64,000 nt of DNA, taken from the NCBI GenBank assembly GCA_946811185.2, contig OX328097.1, forward strand, positions 7,860,242 through 7,924,241, read 5' to 3'. Shown piece by piece: positions 1 to 11,368 of this stretch. The position numbers and the translations under genes were made by a program. The DNA is from Hippopus hippopus. Taxonomy: Eukaryota; Mollusca; Bivalvia; Cardiida; Cardiidae. Numbering within the stretch: the first letter of the stretch is position 1; every line of letters begins with the position of its first letter. Below the pieces are notes generated by a model. The model saw nothing but the letters and a program-made list of their open reading frames with translations. It did not search any database and was not told the DNA's origin.

Positions 1-295
1 CGTATTGTTCCGTAATCGGTTCAATTAACCGAAACGAACGTCTGGAAATTCCGATATTCTCCCTTTCACGTGTTTAAGTGTATTAGGCGGTGAAACGATT
101 ATTACATTCAAGCACTGTCCAGAATCCATCATTCTATGTTTTTTTTTTTCACTTTGACTCACGTAATACACACTGCAAAGCACTGGCTATTGTTCCGCAT
201 CAAAGTCAAAACATTGTTTAGCTTTGGATTGAAATGAATTTCGTCAATCCAGGGAAACAGAAATAAATCTGACGGAGCTGGAATTGGAACCAACC

Positions 296-398
296 GTGAG
301 ATGAGAGAGAGAGAGGCGGGCGGACTGACAGACAGAGGGGGAAGAAGGACAGGAAGAAAGATGGAAACAGAGAGAGAAAGAGAGAGAGAGAGAGAGTC
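296..398. repeat. GA-rich microsatellite
   Basis: Imperfect (GA)n/(AG)n tract, purest at about 368-395. The long Ser/Leu reading frame on the minus strand here is low-complexity translation of the repeat. The rest of 1-468 shows no gene. Confidence 0.85.
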
Positions 399-468
399 AG
401 ACAATCAATCAGGAAATTATGCAGACTGACGAACAGAGATATAGATAGACCAACAATGGGATAGTTAT

Positions 469-667
469 TTAACCCTAAACTTTCTAAAAAAGAGAAATTA
501 AACTTTCAAGCCGATTAAAAAACCCCAAATTTAGCTAAATCAAAGGTATTTTAGGGGAAGAATATCACATTATCGGACGGAGTATATCCGAGATGATATT
601 GCACGTTCTGTGCAGCCTGATCTTGATCTGCACTCTTAGCAAAAGGTCCTTAGCAGCGTAAGGGTTA
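469..667. mobile_element. Hp2 hairpin MITE copy, degenerate
   Basis: Bounded by TTAA on both sides with ends CCCTAAACTTTC and CAGCGTAAGGG. The internal GCACGTTCTGTGCAG core is the Hp2 hairpin. The order of halves shows it lies in the opposite orientation to the 38.2-kb copy. Confidence 0.6.
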
Positions 668-1411
668 AAAAGAAGAGATAGGGTTTACGAATGTTTTTGG
701 GTGTATTTCAGGTCAAGGACGTCTGACAGATAGAATGATCCTCACAGGTTGTATTTATTTTACTAATCATCATGAATAGAACAGATGTAAACTTACCGAT
801 GACTACATTCCCTTTTCCTCATAAACCTGTATTTGATCTATTTCATCTGTATCCTGAACGCGCATTTCACTATTATAGTTGCCTTTGCGGCCAGAGTAAA
901 TCAGTGCAGATTATGATCAGGCTGCACAGAATATTCGGTATGGTGAGACGTTTTCCGGCACGATTTTTCTTTATTCAGTTTCTTAAGCACTGTAAGGACT
1001 GCCCCTTTTAGCTTTGAATTAATGAAATAGATCTTTAAAGAAGGTAATGAAAATTAGATATTATAACTTTTCGGCGATTTTCATAGGAATCTACGAATAA
1101 AGAAGACATTGTAGATCAAAGATCAAAAGATCAGACTGCACATGTTGTGCAGTCTGATCTTGATTTACATTGTCTGAAAAGCCACAAAAGCTGTGTTTTC
1201 GCTCTATAAATAATGGGTTTATCTTTGGAGTAATAAAATGTTCGTTATCACATATTCATAAAGAGGCCAAGGTTTGTTCAGGTTAAAGAATCACTTTCGT
1301 CAGAGAATCCCATTGAAAAACTAGAATCGTGTGGATGTACTTTGCAGTCTGATCTTGATCGAAGCTGTGCTTTAAATTCAACTAAATTCTTTACCAGATT
1401 TCAATATTCTT
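668..1411. other. No gene seen; Hp2 core relics
   Basis: No coding or splice evidence. An isolated Hp2 hairpin core (GATCAGACTGCACA with its inverse) lies near 1130-1165, and a half core near 1345-1365. Confidence 0.4.
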
Positions 1412-1605
1412 AGACAATTCAAAATGAAAGAATAAAACTTGCAGACGACAAAATTCAAGAATGTGAGTCAAATATTGGAAGTTTCTGTAAAAGGTTGAAA
1501 ACATTGTGGTTAACAGTATTTTCTCCCTTTTCCACAATGTTTTCAAACGCCTCTTCCTCCTCAGCCTTCTTCCTCAGCTTCAGAGTCTTAAAACAAGGAA
1601 TTGTG
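1412..1605. mobile_element. Hp1 hairpin MITE copy, degenerate
   Basis: Carries the internal Hp1 signatures CTTGCAGACGACAAA and GAAAACATTGTGG followed by the inverse half CCACAATGTTTTC. The outer ends are eroded. Confidence 0.6.
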
Positions 1606-1819
1606 TGAAAAAGTAAAGTATATTTGGAAACCTTGAATGCTAAAATTATTTGAAGAAAAGAACACAGGATAGATCTACACTAGAGGTTAAAAAGAGTTAG
1701 GAAAACATCGTAAAAAATGGAGAGAAGGCTTATCCTGTGCAATTTCTATTTTGCGACAATATTTACAAAAATTAAAATGTAGATATATTTGAACTGAAAT
1801 CTGCATGAAAATCAACTCT

Positions 1820-2025
1820 CAACTACACAAATCCGAGTGTTAATGACCTAAACAGAGAAAGGTTTCGAAAACATTGCGAGAAAAGGAGAAAATGCTGGTA
1901 ACCAGCATTTTCTCCTTTCCTCAATGTTTTCTTCCCTCTTACAGACAAATCAAATCACACTTTGTCGTCTGCAAATGCCTTTAATTTGGATAAGTCTCAA
2001 ATTTTGTTGTCTGGTGGAGGGTTAA
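1820..2025. mobile_element. Hp1 hairpin MITE copy
   Basis: Core palindrome GGAGAAAATGCTGG / CCAGCATTTTCTCC at about 1885-1920, right end TGGTGGAGGGTTAA, and the internal TTTGTCGTCTGCAAATGC block. Inverted relative to the copy at 18.2 kb. Confidence 0.75.
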
Positions 2026-2577
2026 GGGTTGGGCTTGATCATTTTCCCTTCCCTATTTTCGTTTTACCCACACCGGTCATGTAAACAAACTTAGATTTTC
2101 AAAATACTGTGGAAAAAGAAGCCTATTGAAGAACGAGCAATTACTTTCTCCCCCCCCCATATGTTTTCTTTCAAAATTCAAACATATATACTATTAATCA
2201 GTCAATGTACTTTTTTTTTTGTCTGAGTATGTAACATTCCCAAAGAATTTTTTGATAAGGTGATGTACAGGGTTGAAAATCAGGCCGGCTTATGACTCCT
2301 AATCGAATGACTAACTCATTTACATAAAGGTATCGAACCTGGCCCCCAGCTTGGCAAAACTTTCGTCAGCGATGCGTCATCAATTTTAAACATGTGACTA
2401 TTTCACACATCAGGTCACTGTACTACGTCCCTGGTTTTGGTTTTTTACATGTATTTTTACATGTATTCTAAATGTACACATATTTTACATGTACACGTAT
2501 TTACTTTTTAGCATTTTAATAAAGGCAGTTGCGAGTATGTAGGTTCACGGTTCAACATACTGTTAAAACTTTATATT
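2026..2577. other. No gene seen
   Basis: AT-rich sequence with short C and T homopolymers (2150-2160, 2210-2220) and ACATGTA repeats around 2445-2500. No coding or RNA gene signal. Confidence 0.4.
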
Positions 2578-2876
2578 CAGTCACTGGTTCGAATCCCAAC
2601 TCGGCCAATTTTTACGAGGACTGATGACAGTCTATATGACAGGATTTATTCCTCTTTCACCGCTGATCATTGTTTCCAAGATTATTATGAGGGAAAACTG
2701 CCAGCGGCTTGGGAAAATATTGTGAGAAGCGCCCTCTCAGCTAATCAGATAGCTAGCCTTGGAAGTTAATATTAAAGATTAATTTTATGATGATTGCCAA
2801 ATATGGTCCAGAAAAACATGGACAGGTGCACTGGCTGTGGCGACACAATAATGTTGAAAACGGCGTTAAAACCACA
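2578..2876 (+). mobile_element. tRNA-derived SINE, 5' truncated
   Basis: Begins with a box-B-like GGTTCGAATCC and ends with the SINE tail block ATAATGTTGAAAACGGCGTTAA followed by a CA-rich tail. A TATGGTCCAG segment (Hp7 type) interrupts its middle. Confidence 0.6.
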
Positions 2877-2879
2877 CAC

Positions 2880-2975
2880 ACACAAAAAAAACCCCTTACA
2901 AATCCAAGTTTAGCCATCTGATTGGCTTAGACGCTCTGTCTCAGCCAATCAAATTGCTAGACTTTGGAGTAAGAA
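2880..2975. mobile_element. Hp7 MITE relic
   Basis: Contains TTAGCCATCTGATTGGC and GCCAATCAAATTGCTA, the paired arms of the Hp7 hairpin, with ends lost. Confidence 0.4.
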
Positions 2976-3189
2976 CTAACCCTTAGGCTCCAAAATAAGT
3001 GGAATGAAACTTTCAAGCCCATAGTAAAAACCCAAACATGTTTTGCTATTTCAAATGTATTTTTCAGGGTAATATATCTTCAGATCGGACAGTGTAGATC
3101 CAATATCAGACTGCACGTTCTGTGCAGTCTGATCTTGATCTACACTGACCGCAAACGGTCCTTGAGTTGTGCTAAGCAGCCTAAGAGTT
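2976..3189. mobile_element. Hp2 hairpin MITE copy
   Basis: Ends TAACCCTTAGG and CCTAAGAGTTA. Core ATCAGACTGCACGTTCTG with its inverse at about 3108-3145. Confidence 0.7.
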
Positions 3190-3375
3190 AGGAGTAAATT
3201 TGTATAGTGATTGCCAAATATGGCCCATTGACATAATGCGTATCGTATACAGGTGTATTTCCATACTCAATACGGTATTTGATTTCATATCCAATTAAGG
3301 TAAGTTTATCTCTTTAGCCTGAAGTTTAACTTGCCTTATGCGATTCATTGCTGTATTTGGCGATTGACCGACTGA

Positions 3376-3583
3376 TTTATTGAATGGTGATTTACGCCAC
3401 TTTAAACATTATTTCAGTCATATCACGACGGCAGCTCACATATTCACGTATTACCCGTGTTTCACCAGTACCAGGTTAGGGCTATGAAGTGTCTTGCTTA
3501 AGGTCAATCCCAGGTGGGGCTCGAACGTGAGGCCTCCAGGTTACGGGTCCCACACTTTACCACTGAGCCACGCAGGACCACAT
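3376..3583 (-). mobile_element. tRNA-derived SINE
   Basis: Read on the minus strand: a tRNA-like head (GGTCCTGCGTGGCTCAGTGG, box A, with a box B resembling GGTTCGAGCC), a GGGAGTG-type body, and the tail block GAAATAATGTTTAAAGTGGCGTAAA. The tRNA-like part is a Pol III promoter, not a functional tRNA gene. Confidence 0.75.
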
Positions 3584-3639
3584 CTCCTGAACTGAAACTT
3601 TGCCGTAAGCGATTCATTGATGTTTTTCGCGATTGATTG

Positions 3640-3800
3640 CTCTATTGGACGGCGTTTTACGTCGCTTTCAACATTATTTCAGTTTTATCACGGCGACAGC
3701 TCACATATTTATGTGTTTCCAAGGTTTCACCAGTACAAGGCTAAGGTTCTGAACTGTCTTGCTCAAGGACACTCCCACGGAGAAGTTGTATTTCGTGAAA
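3640..3800 (-). mobile_element. SINE fragment, truncated head
   Basis: Tail and body match the 3376-3583 SINE (CTGAAATAATGTTGAAAGCG on the minus strand). The tRNA-like head is missing. Confidence 0.6.
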
Positions 3801-4049
3801 AATGCAGATACAATTCAGCCAGCAAATAAGTGCAGTCTGAATTTGCTCTAAACTGTTTGCTTCCCAAGTTTCTGAAGGGAAAAAAATATTTGTAAGTGGC
3901 AATAAACTTGACGAAAATTCACGTTTTTTTTTTTTCATCTAACATTATCATCATAGCAGGATAAAGATTAGTAAATGAATGAATCATTATGGTAAAAATA
4001 ATAATGATAGCCGTAATCTTATTAGTTTTACCACCTTGACAATTGATTG

Positions 4050-4285
4050 ATTGATTAAATGGTGTTTAAAGCCTCTTTCAACATTATTTCAGTCATATCA
4101 CGGCGGCAAGCTCACATATTCATGCATTTCCTGTGTTTCACCAATACTAGGCTAGGGCTATGACGTTGAAGTGTATTGGCCAAAGGCACTCCCACGAAAG
4201 GCTAATCAGATCAGGTGGGGCTCAAGCCTGGGGCCCCCAGGTTACGAATTCAACACTTTACCACTGAGCCACGCAGGACCCCCAT
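4050..4285 (-). mobile_element. tRNA-derived SINE
   Basis: Full-length minus-strand copy with head GGGTCCTGCGTGGCTCAGTGG and tail GAAATAATGTTGAAAGAGGC, preceded on the plus strand by the (GATT)n-type tail. Confidence 0.75.
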
Positions 4286-4344
4286 CTCTTAAGTTGAAAC
4301 TTTAAATTGCCGTAAGCGATTTATCGATGTATTTCGCAATTGAT

Positions 4345-4500
4345 TGATTTATTTATTGAATGTTTTACACAAATTTCAACATTATTTTAGTCATATCACG
4401 GTGGCAGCTCACATATTCATGTTTCCTGGGTTTCATCAGTACAAGCCCAGGGCTCTGAAGTATCTTATCAAAGAATACTCCCACGAAAAAGTTGTGTTTC
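4345..4500 (-). mobile_element. SINE fragment
   Basis: Same tail and body as the preceding SINE with the head missing; tandem with the 4050 copy and in the same orientation. Confidence 0.55.
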
Positions 4501-4712
4501 TTGAAAAAAATAGAACTAACCCGGTGCAGTCTGATCTGGCTCTACACTTTTGAGTTATAAATTGCTAGATTCCGCTGGAAAATAAATATCTGTCTAAACT
4601 TAAATTAACTAAAATTCTTGTGTCTTTCTTTTATTCAACATTATAATCGCAGCAGATTAAGGGTAAATAAATGGATTAATCATTCTGACAAGCGTTACTT
4701 TGTGTCTCTATA

Positions 4713-4903
4713 TCGGGTACTTACATCACTTTTAAGAATTGTTTAGCTATATCGCGACGGCAAGTCGCTTACGGTTGAGTTTCCTCGATTTCATCAGACG
4801 AGACTTGGGAACTGCTGTGCTTTGCCAAAGGACACTCTCATGTGACCGTCGGCGCCATTGGGCATCGAACAGAGTATCTGTTGGTTATGCATATGGCACC
4901 TTT
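4713..4903 (-). mobile_element. SINE copy, diverged
   Basis: Body resembles the neighbouring SINEs (ATATCGCGACGGCAAG, CCAAAGGACACTC). It ends where Hp1 begins. Confidence 0.5.
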
Positions 4904-5127
4904 TTAACACTTTACCAAGCAATCCCGAGGTTTAACGATAAAGAAGGCTTTTGAAAACATTGTGGAAAAAGGAGAAAATGCTGGCAACCAGCATTTTCTC
5001 CTTTTCCCACAATGTTTTCAACCCCCGCAAGGACCAATTCCATCATTTGGGTTACATTTCATTTTGTCGCCTTCAAATGCTTTCATTTGGACAAGTCTAA
5101 AAATTTTGTTTTCTGGGAAAAGGTTAA
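4904..5127. mobile_element. Hp1 hairpin MITE, full length
   Basis: TTAACACTTTACCA at the left and AAAGGTTAA at the right give paired ends with TTAA at both edges. The core hairpin GAAAACATTGTGG...CCACAATGTTTTC spans about 4953-5020. A TTAA edge with CCC-type ends is typical of piggyBac-related elements; that assignment is inference. Confidence 0.8.
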
Positions 5128-5988
5128 CTAAGTCAAGGAAACCCCAATGGTCTGTTATTGTGTTTACTGCCATTTCGAATATTTCTGCAGACATATCATG
5201 GCATTTCATGCACCTATCCATGTGTTTCTGGTATTTTTCTTCAATGAGTCCAACAGACCACATTCTTTCTCGAACTTTGGCTTCTATCCAAGTAACATGA
5301 TTTAGATTTAGCAATAAAATTTTCCTAACCCGGCGTACTACGTTTTATTGCGACGTCCTTGGGCTAGACACTTCAGCGCGCCAGCCAAGTACCGTTCAAA
5401 CTCAGGAAACAACATAAATGCTAGCCCCGCCCCCCCTCCCCCATCCGTTGTTTTAAGTTTAAAATAATGGTGAAAGCGATGCAAAACATCATTCAATCAA
5501 CCAACTTAAATAGAATGGGGGAAAAAAAAAGTTCAGATTTGAAAAAGAAATAAGATCCTCTCCCAATGATTTAGATCTGATCTTGATCTTGCATTTTCTG
5601 CGAACACAATTTGGTACTACTATGAGATTTAACTCTTTCCCAAACGACAAATTTTGTCATATATTTAAATTTACTTTAAAGTTTTGATGATTTGCCAGCC
5701 AATGTCACACTAAATTCATTGAAATTTTGTTAGATTAAAAAAGTCTAAGTAGCCCCCCCCCCTTTGTCCTTATTCTTAAAGCGCCTTTTACAAGTATGCT
5801 GCCTTGCTTGCCCGACATTTTGGACAAGAGCAGTCTTGAAATTTTGTTATAAACTTGAATCTTATAAAATTTCAATAATGAAAACGTCTTTTGGGTTAAA
5901 TACCACCCTAGGAGTAACTTGACCATCCTGGGCTCCAATCTGATCATCGAAAGGGGGAAGGGGGAGGGGGGGGGGGGAACAGCGATCA
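5128..5988. other. No gene seen; homopolymer tracts and Hp2 core relic
   Basis: Contains C and G homopolymers (5750-5762, 5966-5979) and an Hp2-like TGATCTTGATCT fragment near 5578-5590. Open frames here lack splice or domain support. Confidence 0.4.
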
Positions 5989-6179
5989 GGGTCTATAATC
6001 ACCAACCAATCTTAAGAACATTCTTACTCTTAATCTCAAAGAATTTATCGAATTTGAAAGTAACGCAAGTTCTGATTGGCTAAACCATTTGGTTTAGCCA
6101 ATCAGAACTTGCGTTACTTTCTAAATCTAGATTAAGACGAAGAATATTTTTAAGAATGGCTGGTGAATATGGTCCAGAG
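5989..6179. mobile_element. Hp7 hairpin MITE with perfect palindrome
   Basis: Right end TGGTGAATATGGTCCAGAG; the left end resembles its inverse (ATAATCACCAACCAATCTTA). The centre at 6056-6121 is a perfect palindrome: two 32-bp arms and a 2-nt loop, including CTGATTGGCTAAACCA. Relics of this family occur near 2735, 2900, 9116, 57135 and 62985. Confidence 0.75.
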
Positions 6180-6582
6180 TTATTTAAAGATTAAATTACC
6201 GCCTTGACCCTGGGCTCGGGATTAAAACGTAAATGTACATGTTCAGGTCAATCGAATGCACGAGAACACAAAAAATAGTCCTTGAAAAAGACGTCATTTG
6301 CTAAATATAGCCATCGATCTATATTTATTAACGTTATGGTTCATATATTTATAAATAACGAGTCTAATGTACATAAACCAAATTAACTTCACACTAAACG
6401 GCGATTTTCTTAGGGCTTTGCTTTGGATAACTTTTCAAATCATTGTAGGAAATGAAACCAATACCTCTTAACGAGCAATTCACCATTTCCAACATTTTTT
6501 TCCGTGTCATGAAAAATTTACTCCTTAATAATTCTTCTAATGTTGAGAACTCGGCCTTCGGTAATCAGTTTCTTAGTTTTAT

Positions 6583-6672
6583 TTGTTTAATGCCGCTTTC
6601 AACATTATTTCAGTCATATCATGGTATGGTGGCAGCTTACAAAGTCATGTCTTGGTTTCACCAGTACTAGGG
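6583..6672 (-). mobile_element. SINE tail fragment
   Basis: Minus-strand SINE tail block (CTGAAATAATGTTGAAAGCGG) and part of the body, cut at the adjoining microsatellite. Confidence 0.55.
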
Positions 6673-6684
6673 AGCGTCTCTGCA

Positions 6685-6957
6685 GTGCAAGGAAGGAAGG
6701 AAGGAAGGAAGGAAGATGGGAAGAATGGAAGCAAGGTAAGAGGGAGGGAGGGAGGAGAGGGAGGGAGGAAAGAAGGGAAGGAGGTGGGGAAGGAAGGAAG
6801 GACTAAAGAAAGGGAGGAAGGGAGGGAAGGAAGAAAAGAAGGGAGAAAGGAATCAGGAGACGGAGGAAGGAAGGAAGGAAGGAAGGGAGCGATGGAGGGA
6901 AGAGGAAGAAAGGGAGGAAGGAAGGAAGGAAATGAATGAAGAAAGAAAGAAAGAATA
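6685..6957. repeat. GGAA/GAAG microsatellite
   Basis: About 270 bp of imperfect (GGAA)n, (GGGA)n and (GAAA)n. It produces long low-complexity frames on both strands that are not genes. Confidence 0.95.
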
Positions 6958-7628
6958 AATAAAGGTAAAAGGGACAGAAAATTTCCAAATCTAATAAGAC
7001 AATGACACGGGAAGATCATATGTTATTGGTTTTGTTACAAGGATTGTGCAGTAGAAAGGAAACCCGTTTATTTTGAAATGATACTTCAGTCAAGTATCAA
7101 ATGTCAAAACCCATAAATTATCTTTCCCGTCCGTACATTAGACTATAATATTGTGTTCAGTCGACGGGGATGGGCATTGCTCATGTTACATGTTGACAGA
7201 TGGCGGGATGAACTAATCAACTAGATTATGAGCAAAGAAAGGCTTGTTTTTATCAGTGCTGTGTTTTAAATTCCGAACATCTGCGGGCGACTTTTTTTTT
7301 TGTCTTAATGTAAGCCACTTTTTAAAACACTGTTTCTAAAATTCAAACCACGTTTGGGCCGCGATCTGGGAAAGGGTTGTCTAATGCATTCTTGAAATAC
7401 ATTATACCAAGTATGTTGTTGCAGGAGGTAAATCATGAGGTAGAATAGTTCCTCGACGAGCAAACAAAAATACCATTAGCGAAATATTTCGACCGATGTC
7501 AGTCTGCCCGAACTGCACATATTAAAATGTGTCTATGCTTTTTGCAGTCATTAATAACTCATTTACTACATGAACATCAGAAAAGTCAATCTGTGATTAC
7601 GATAAAGGCGCGGGCGTCTGTGTGTGTG

Positions 7629-7648
7629 TTGGGGGGGGGGGGGGGGGC
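7629..7648. repeat. Poly-G tract
   Basis: Uninterrupted G run following a TGTGTGTG stretch. Confidence 0.9.
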
Positions 7649-7781
7649 AAAGTGCCCTCTTCGAGGCAGATTTCTGTCTTATGCATTACCGTATCTTGAT
7701 GTTTGGTTTTAGCATACTACAGTTGAAAACACTGTGGCAAAAGGAGCAAAATTTCTTATATTGCCACAGTTGTTGTACAAA

Positions 7782-8019
7782 TGAGCCATGCTCTGGCAAC
7801 TGGCAAAAGGAGGTCAAATGCATTATATGATTCAGAAAGTCCAATTTGTCCTAAACCGGCTGAATCATGAGGTAGACTGGTCCTTTTGACATGCAGAAAT
7901 TTGACCAATAACAAAAAGTGGTCGACTCATGTCAGCCTGCGCGGACTGCGCAGGCTGACATGGGTCGATACTTTTTGCAGATGCATTAATTAAACCCCCT
8001 TTTCACAGAGCAAGGCTCA
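7782..8019. mobile_element. Hp3 hairpin MITE
   Basis: Left end TGAGCCATGCTCTGGC, right end CACAGAGCAAGGCTCA. The core GTCAGCCTGCGCGGACTG with its inverse lies at about 7930-7965. An Hp1 relic (GAAAACACTGTGGCAAAAGG) immediately precedes it. Confidence 0.85.
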
Positions 8020-8167
8020 TATAATACTCATACATGTGTTAAACCCCAATTTGTGTTTATAATTAAAAATTTACAAGTTATCTTTTCAAAGTTGTCTGCC
8101 TCAATTTGTTTAAGAAGGTAATGGCCCCAACCCTTTGCCAGGAAATCAAGAGTTTAAAAGGCCTTGA

Positions 8168-8170
8168 GCA

Positions 8171-8203
<33 letters not shown>

Positions 8204-8344
8204 GACAGAATAATAGACAGGGAGACAGAGACCGACCGACAGACAGACGGACAGACAGATAAAAAGACAGACAGACTAACAGACAGAGACAGGAACAGGA
8301 CTGAGACAGACAGACGGACAGACAGACAGACAGACACAACTGAA

Positions 8345-8380
<36 letters not shown>

Positions 8381-8518
8381 TGACTTGGGCAGGACTGAGA
8401 CAGACAGACAAACAGAAAGCAAACAGACAGACAGATAGACAGACAGAGACAGACAGACAGACAGACAATGACAGGGACAGGACTGAGACAGACAGACAGA
8501 CAGGCAGGCAGGCAGGCT
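8168..8518. repeat. GA then CAGA microsatellite
   Basis: (GA)n followed by about 330 bp of (CAGA)n with interspersed ACAGGACTGAGA units. The reverse frames are Ser/Cys/Leu/Val low complexity, not genes. Confidence 0.95.
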
Positions 8519-8861
8519 CAAATAAAGAAAAATAGTAAAAGATAACCATGACTGCAGTTGCCTTTCTTTCTTTATTGCTCTTCATTTGCTTTTTCAAGAG
8601 AGGAATTTTTAATTAGATATACATTTCAAACAAGATAGCAAGATTACAAGTTAATTCATAAACCAGATATGCGGGCAAATTGTCTAGGAGGGGCCCGCCG
8701 AAAACACACGAGCACATTTTTTTTTTTTATTAATAGCAAATTACCATCTTTTCATTTTTATGTCATTATACCAAAAAATATGTCAATAGCCAGGGCATTC
8801 AGCATCGCCGAAAAATTGAAATCAATGTAATGGGCTAGTATATACCAAGAGACACTCAATA

Positions 8862-8946
8862 TTAATCCTAAGGCTGGTAAGCGCGACTCGAAGACCTTTT
8901 GCGGACAGTCTGATCTTGTATCTACACTGTCCGGTTAGGAGATCTC

Positions 8947-8981
<35 letters not shown>

Positions 8982-9069
8982 AAAAAAAAAACCCTTTAAA
9001 GCAGCACAATTTGGGTTTTTACTATTGACTTGAAATTTTTATTTTACTTATTTATCAGGATAAGGGTTG
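8862..9069. mobile_element. Hp2 MITE copy with poly-C/CA tract
   Basis: Starts TTAATCCTAAGGCTGGTAAG and ends TTATCAGGATAAGGGTT. A C17 run plus (CA)n sits internally at 8951-8983. Confidence 0.7.
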
Positions 9070-9115
9070 ATTTTAAAATGTCACGGGTCTTTGAGAGATT
9101 TCTCTTTTTGCAAAT

Positions 9116-9206
9116 AACCACGGACCAAATAGTTTAGCCAATCAAATTACGTTACTTTCTAAACTTAGTGTCAGCCTAGAAAGCAGAATGGTTGGTGAAT
9201 ACGGTC
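9116..9206. mobile_element. Hp7 MITE relic
   Basis: Contains GTTTAGCCAATCAAATTACGTTACTTTCTAAA and ends TGGTTGGTGAATACGGTC. Confidence 0.5.
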
Positions 9207-9246
9207 TTGTAGCGTCAGATCAAAAAGAGGAATTAAAAAAAAAAAT

Positions 9247-9392
9247 GTCCCCCATCCCTCAGACCAGCGGATAGGAATTTAGTAGCCTCCCCCACCCCCC
9301 GGACCAGCGGATAGATATTTATTAGCCCCCTCTCCCTCACACCAGCGGATAGAAATTTACTAGCCCCCCTCCCACTCGGACCGGCGGATTGG
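9247..9392. repeat. Minisatellite, about 39-bp unit, 3-4 copies
   Basis: Units share ACCAGCGGATAG followed by AATTT-like sequence and a C-rich stretch. Unit starts lie near 9263, 9303, 9341 and 9379. Confidence 0.85.
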
Positions 9393-9541
9393 TATCTCGT
9401 AGAAATTAAGTTGATAACTCTACGATTTAGTAAAATTGTCTAGCTTTTGCCAGGTGACATGAAAAGAACTGCTTTGACATCATCGAGGAAAATTATTTTA
9501 AAGTTTGTAAGCCATCCTCAATCAACAGGATACAAAATATA

Positions 9542-9806
9542 TGAGCCATGCTCTGGCAAAGAGAGGCTTAATGCATGCCCGTCATGTATTATACCAAGCA
9601 AGACATCACATAATTATGGATCCATAAAATTCAATTTTGTCCAGCAACTGACTGAATCATGAGGTAGACTGGTCCTTTGACATACAGAAATTCATCAACA
9701 GCGAAAAGTTTCGGTCCAGGTCAGCCTGCGCGGACTGCGCAGGCTGATCTGAATCGATACATTTCGCAGGTTCATTAAGCCCCCTTTTAACAGAGCATAT
9801 ATTCAC
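9542..9806. mobile_element. Hp3 hairpin MITE
   Basis: Left end TGAGCCATGCTCTGGCAAAG, core GTCAGCCTGCGCGGACTG at about 9719, right half with TTAAGCCCCCTTTTAACAGAGCA. Confidence 0.8.
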
Positions 9807-10112
9807 TGTCTTTAGCAAAGAAGGTTTAATAAAGAGACTAACTAAAACATCGTCTTTAATCTTCACATTAGTGATTTGACTCGAAAGCAAAAAAACATCT
9901 GACCTAAATATTTTCCTTCAAATCGCCCTTTGGCTCTGTGATTGAGAAATGTAAAGAGTTATTCACTAGAATACGGTCGAACATTCGAAACGACGATCAT
10001 TCGTTTCCCGCCATGTGATTCAAACATGATTCATCAATAAAACGAATAGCAGACGATCCGAAATTGCCACGCTGTTCAAAACAACGTCGTCTGTAATGTT
10101 TACATTCGATTT

Positions 10113-10122
10113 GTCACGTGAC
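10113..10122. promoter_or_regulatory. Palindromic E-box GTCACGTGAC
   Basis: A 10-bp palindrome identical to the CLEAR-type consensus bound by TFEB/MITF-family bHLH-ZIP factors. It lies in the unique block 1.3 kb upstream of the proposed gene A promoter. Functional use is inference. Confidence 0.3.
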
Positions 10123-10599
10123 TACAACACAAATCATATGACCAGAATGTACATGAACGGTTTATTTTTCAAACGAAATACTGTGCTTTGATTTGACTTG
10201 GAATAATACTGCAATAAACAGGTAGTATAGAGTGTAAAAGTTTAAAAATTGCTCTTTCATGTAGCCATGTGTCACAATGTAAAAATACCGGCCAAGACTG
10301 ATCTATTTTCTGCGAGTAGCAACACATTTAACTACGTAAAGGTGGTCACGTGGGGCATGTTCTATTTTTAGCTATTTGCGTGGAGGTATTAATAGAAGTA
10401 TTTCACAACGTTGTGCTGAATCGACTAATAGCACTCGAAGCGCTAACATCAAAACAAACGTGTGTCAAACGTTATATTTTTATGTACCTAAAAGTAAATC
10501 TGTTATCTGGAAAATTCTGTTTTTCGGATTTAGGAATATTTCACAGAAAGGTAGGCCTAGATTTATTCCTAGACTTGACAGTGGTAAACTTTTGACCCA

Positions 10600-10811
10600 G
10601 GGCTTATCGGGGAATGGGACGCTGGGTGTGGTACAGCGACGATGTCACGGTGACAGTTAACTTCGGTCCCCGGGTTGGTTTGTGGGCCTGCACCTGACCT
10701 GCTGTTTGAGGGTTGACTAGACTTGAACTCCAGACTGAGACCTCGGCATGTTGCGCTGTTTGATCGGTTCGGATGATATGAGAGATGGATGCAAAGTTGT
10801 GTTTGTTCAAG
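10600..10811 (+). other. Candidate alternative 5' noncoding exon of gene A
   Basis: A GC-richer stretch ending TTCAAG followed by the donor GTATGA at 10812. An ATG at about 10785 would run into the gene A leader and stop early, so it could act only as an upstream ORF. There is no transcript support; this is a guess from composition and one splice site. Confidence 0.2.
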
Positions 10812-11368
10812 GTATGAAAATGTTACTCGTAGAATGATAGTATTCGAAGTGTGAAAAAAATGAAATAAATGTTAAACCCGCGAAAAACAGATTTAGATGA
10901 GTATTATTCAAACTATTCTTTCGGTACTTAACACATGATGCTATGTATTACAGGTCACTGTTTATACCAGACCTTTTCCAACTAGATTTCCAGGAAGATA
11001 GATTTTACATCTATGCCATTTAATACTGCATTTAAAAATCTAAAACATTATACTGATAATGATTAAGAATCGAAATCCTACAAGAACTCATTTTTACATG
11101 TTCATTTTCTGGACCATGTGTAATTACTAAAATTTCTGGAATGTAATCGTAATTCAACGCTTTAAACGCTAAATTCTATCTTTCATTTCAATTGTCATTG
11201 CAAACAGTCTAGCTTTTTCGTAAGAATGATATTAAATGTGCCGCTGTGTCCGAAATCATTCTTTCATTTTGTTGATCTTGGTCCGTATTTAAGAAAATTT
11301 TATGGTTTCCGCAGATTTTCGGACCATTGCGCCATCGTTGGAATGCGGTTGACATGGTTCGATAAGTA

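Larger units (their letters stand above)
9830..11368. other. Unique upstream region of gene A
   Basis: Largely free of the repeat families seen elsewhere, unlike its flanks. No coding exon is supported. It may hold distal regulatory DNA or alternative 5' exons of gene A (see entries at 10113 and 10600). Confidence 0.4.

Noticed and set aside
4962..5314. 112- and 98-codon frames on opposite strands
   Set aside because: Mostly Hp1 hairpin. The recurring peptide form GKGENAGNQHFLLFPQCF appears at dozens of Hp1 sites and is not a protein family.
6583..7019. Reading frames of 118-124 codons on both strands
   Set aside because: Translation of the GGAA/GAAG microsatellite (Lys/Gly/Arg/Glu or Pro/Ser/Leu/Phe only).
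7900..7980. Inverted repeats resembling a CRISPR-like or terminator structure
   Set aside because: They belong to dispersed Hp3 MITEs with no regular spacing or spacers, and the genome is eukaryotic.
8146..8597. 147-codon Cys/Leu/Ser/Val-rich minus frame
   Set aside because: Translation of (CAGA)n repeats; no signal, domain or start context.
10785..10811. Upstream ATG as an alternative gene A start
   Set aside because: Joined to the 13284 exon it meets a stop within four codons, so it cannot encode gene A.
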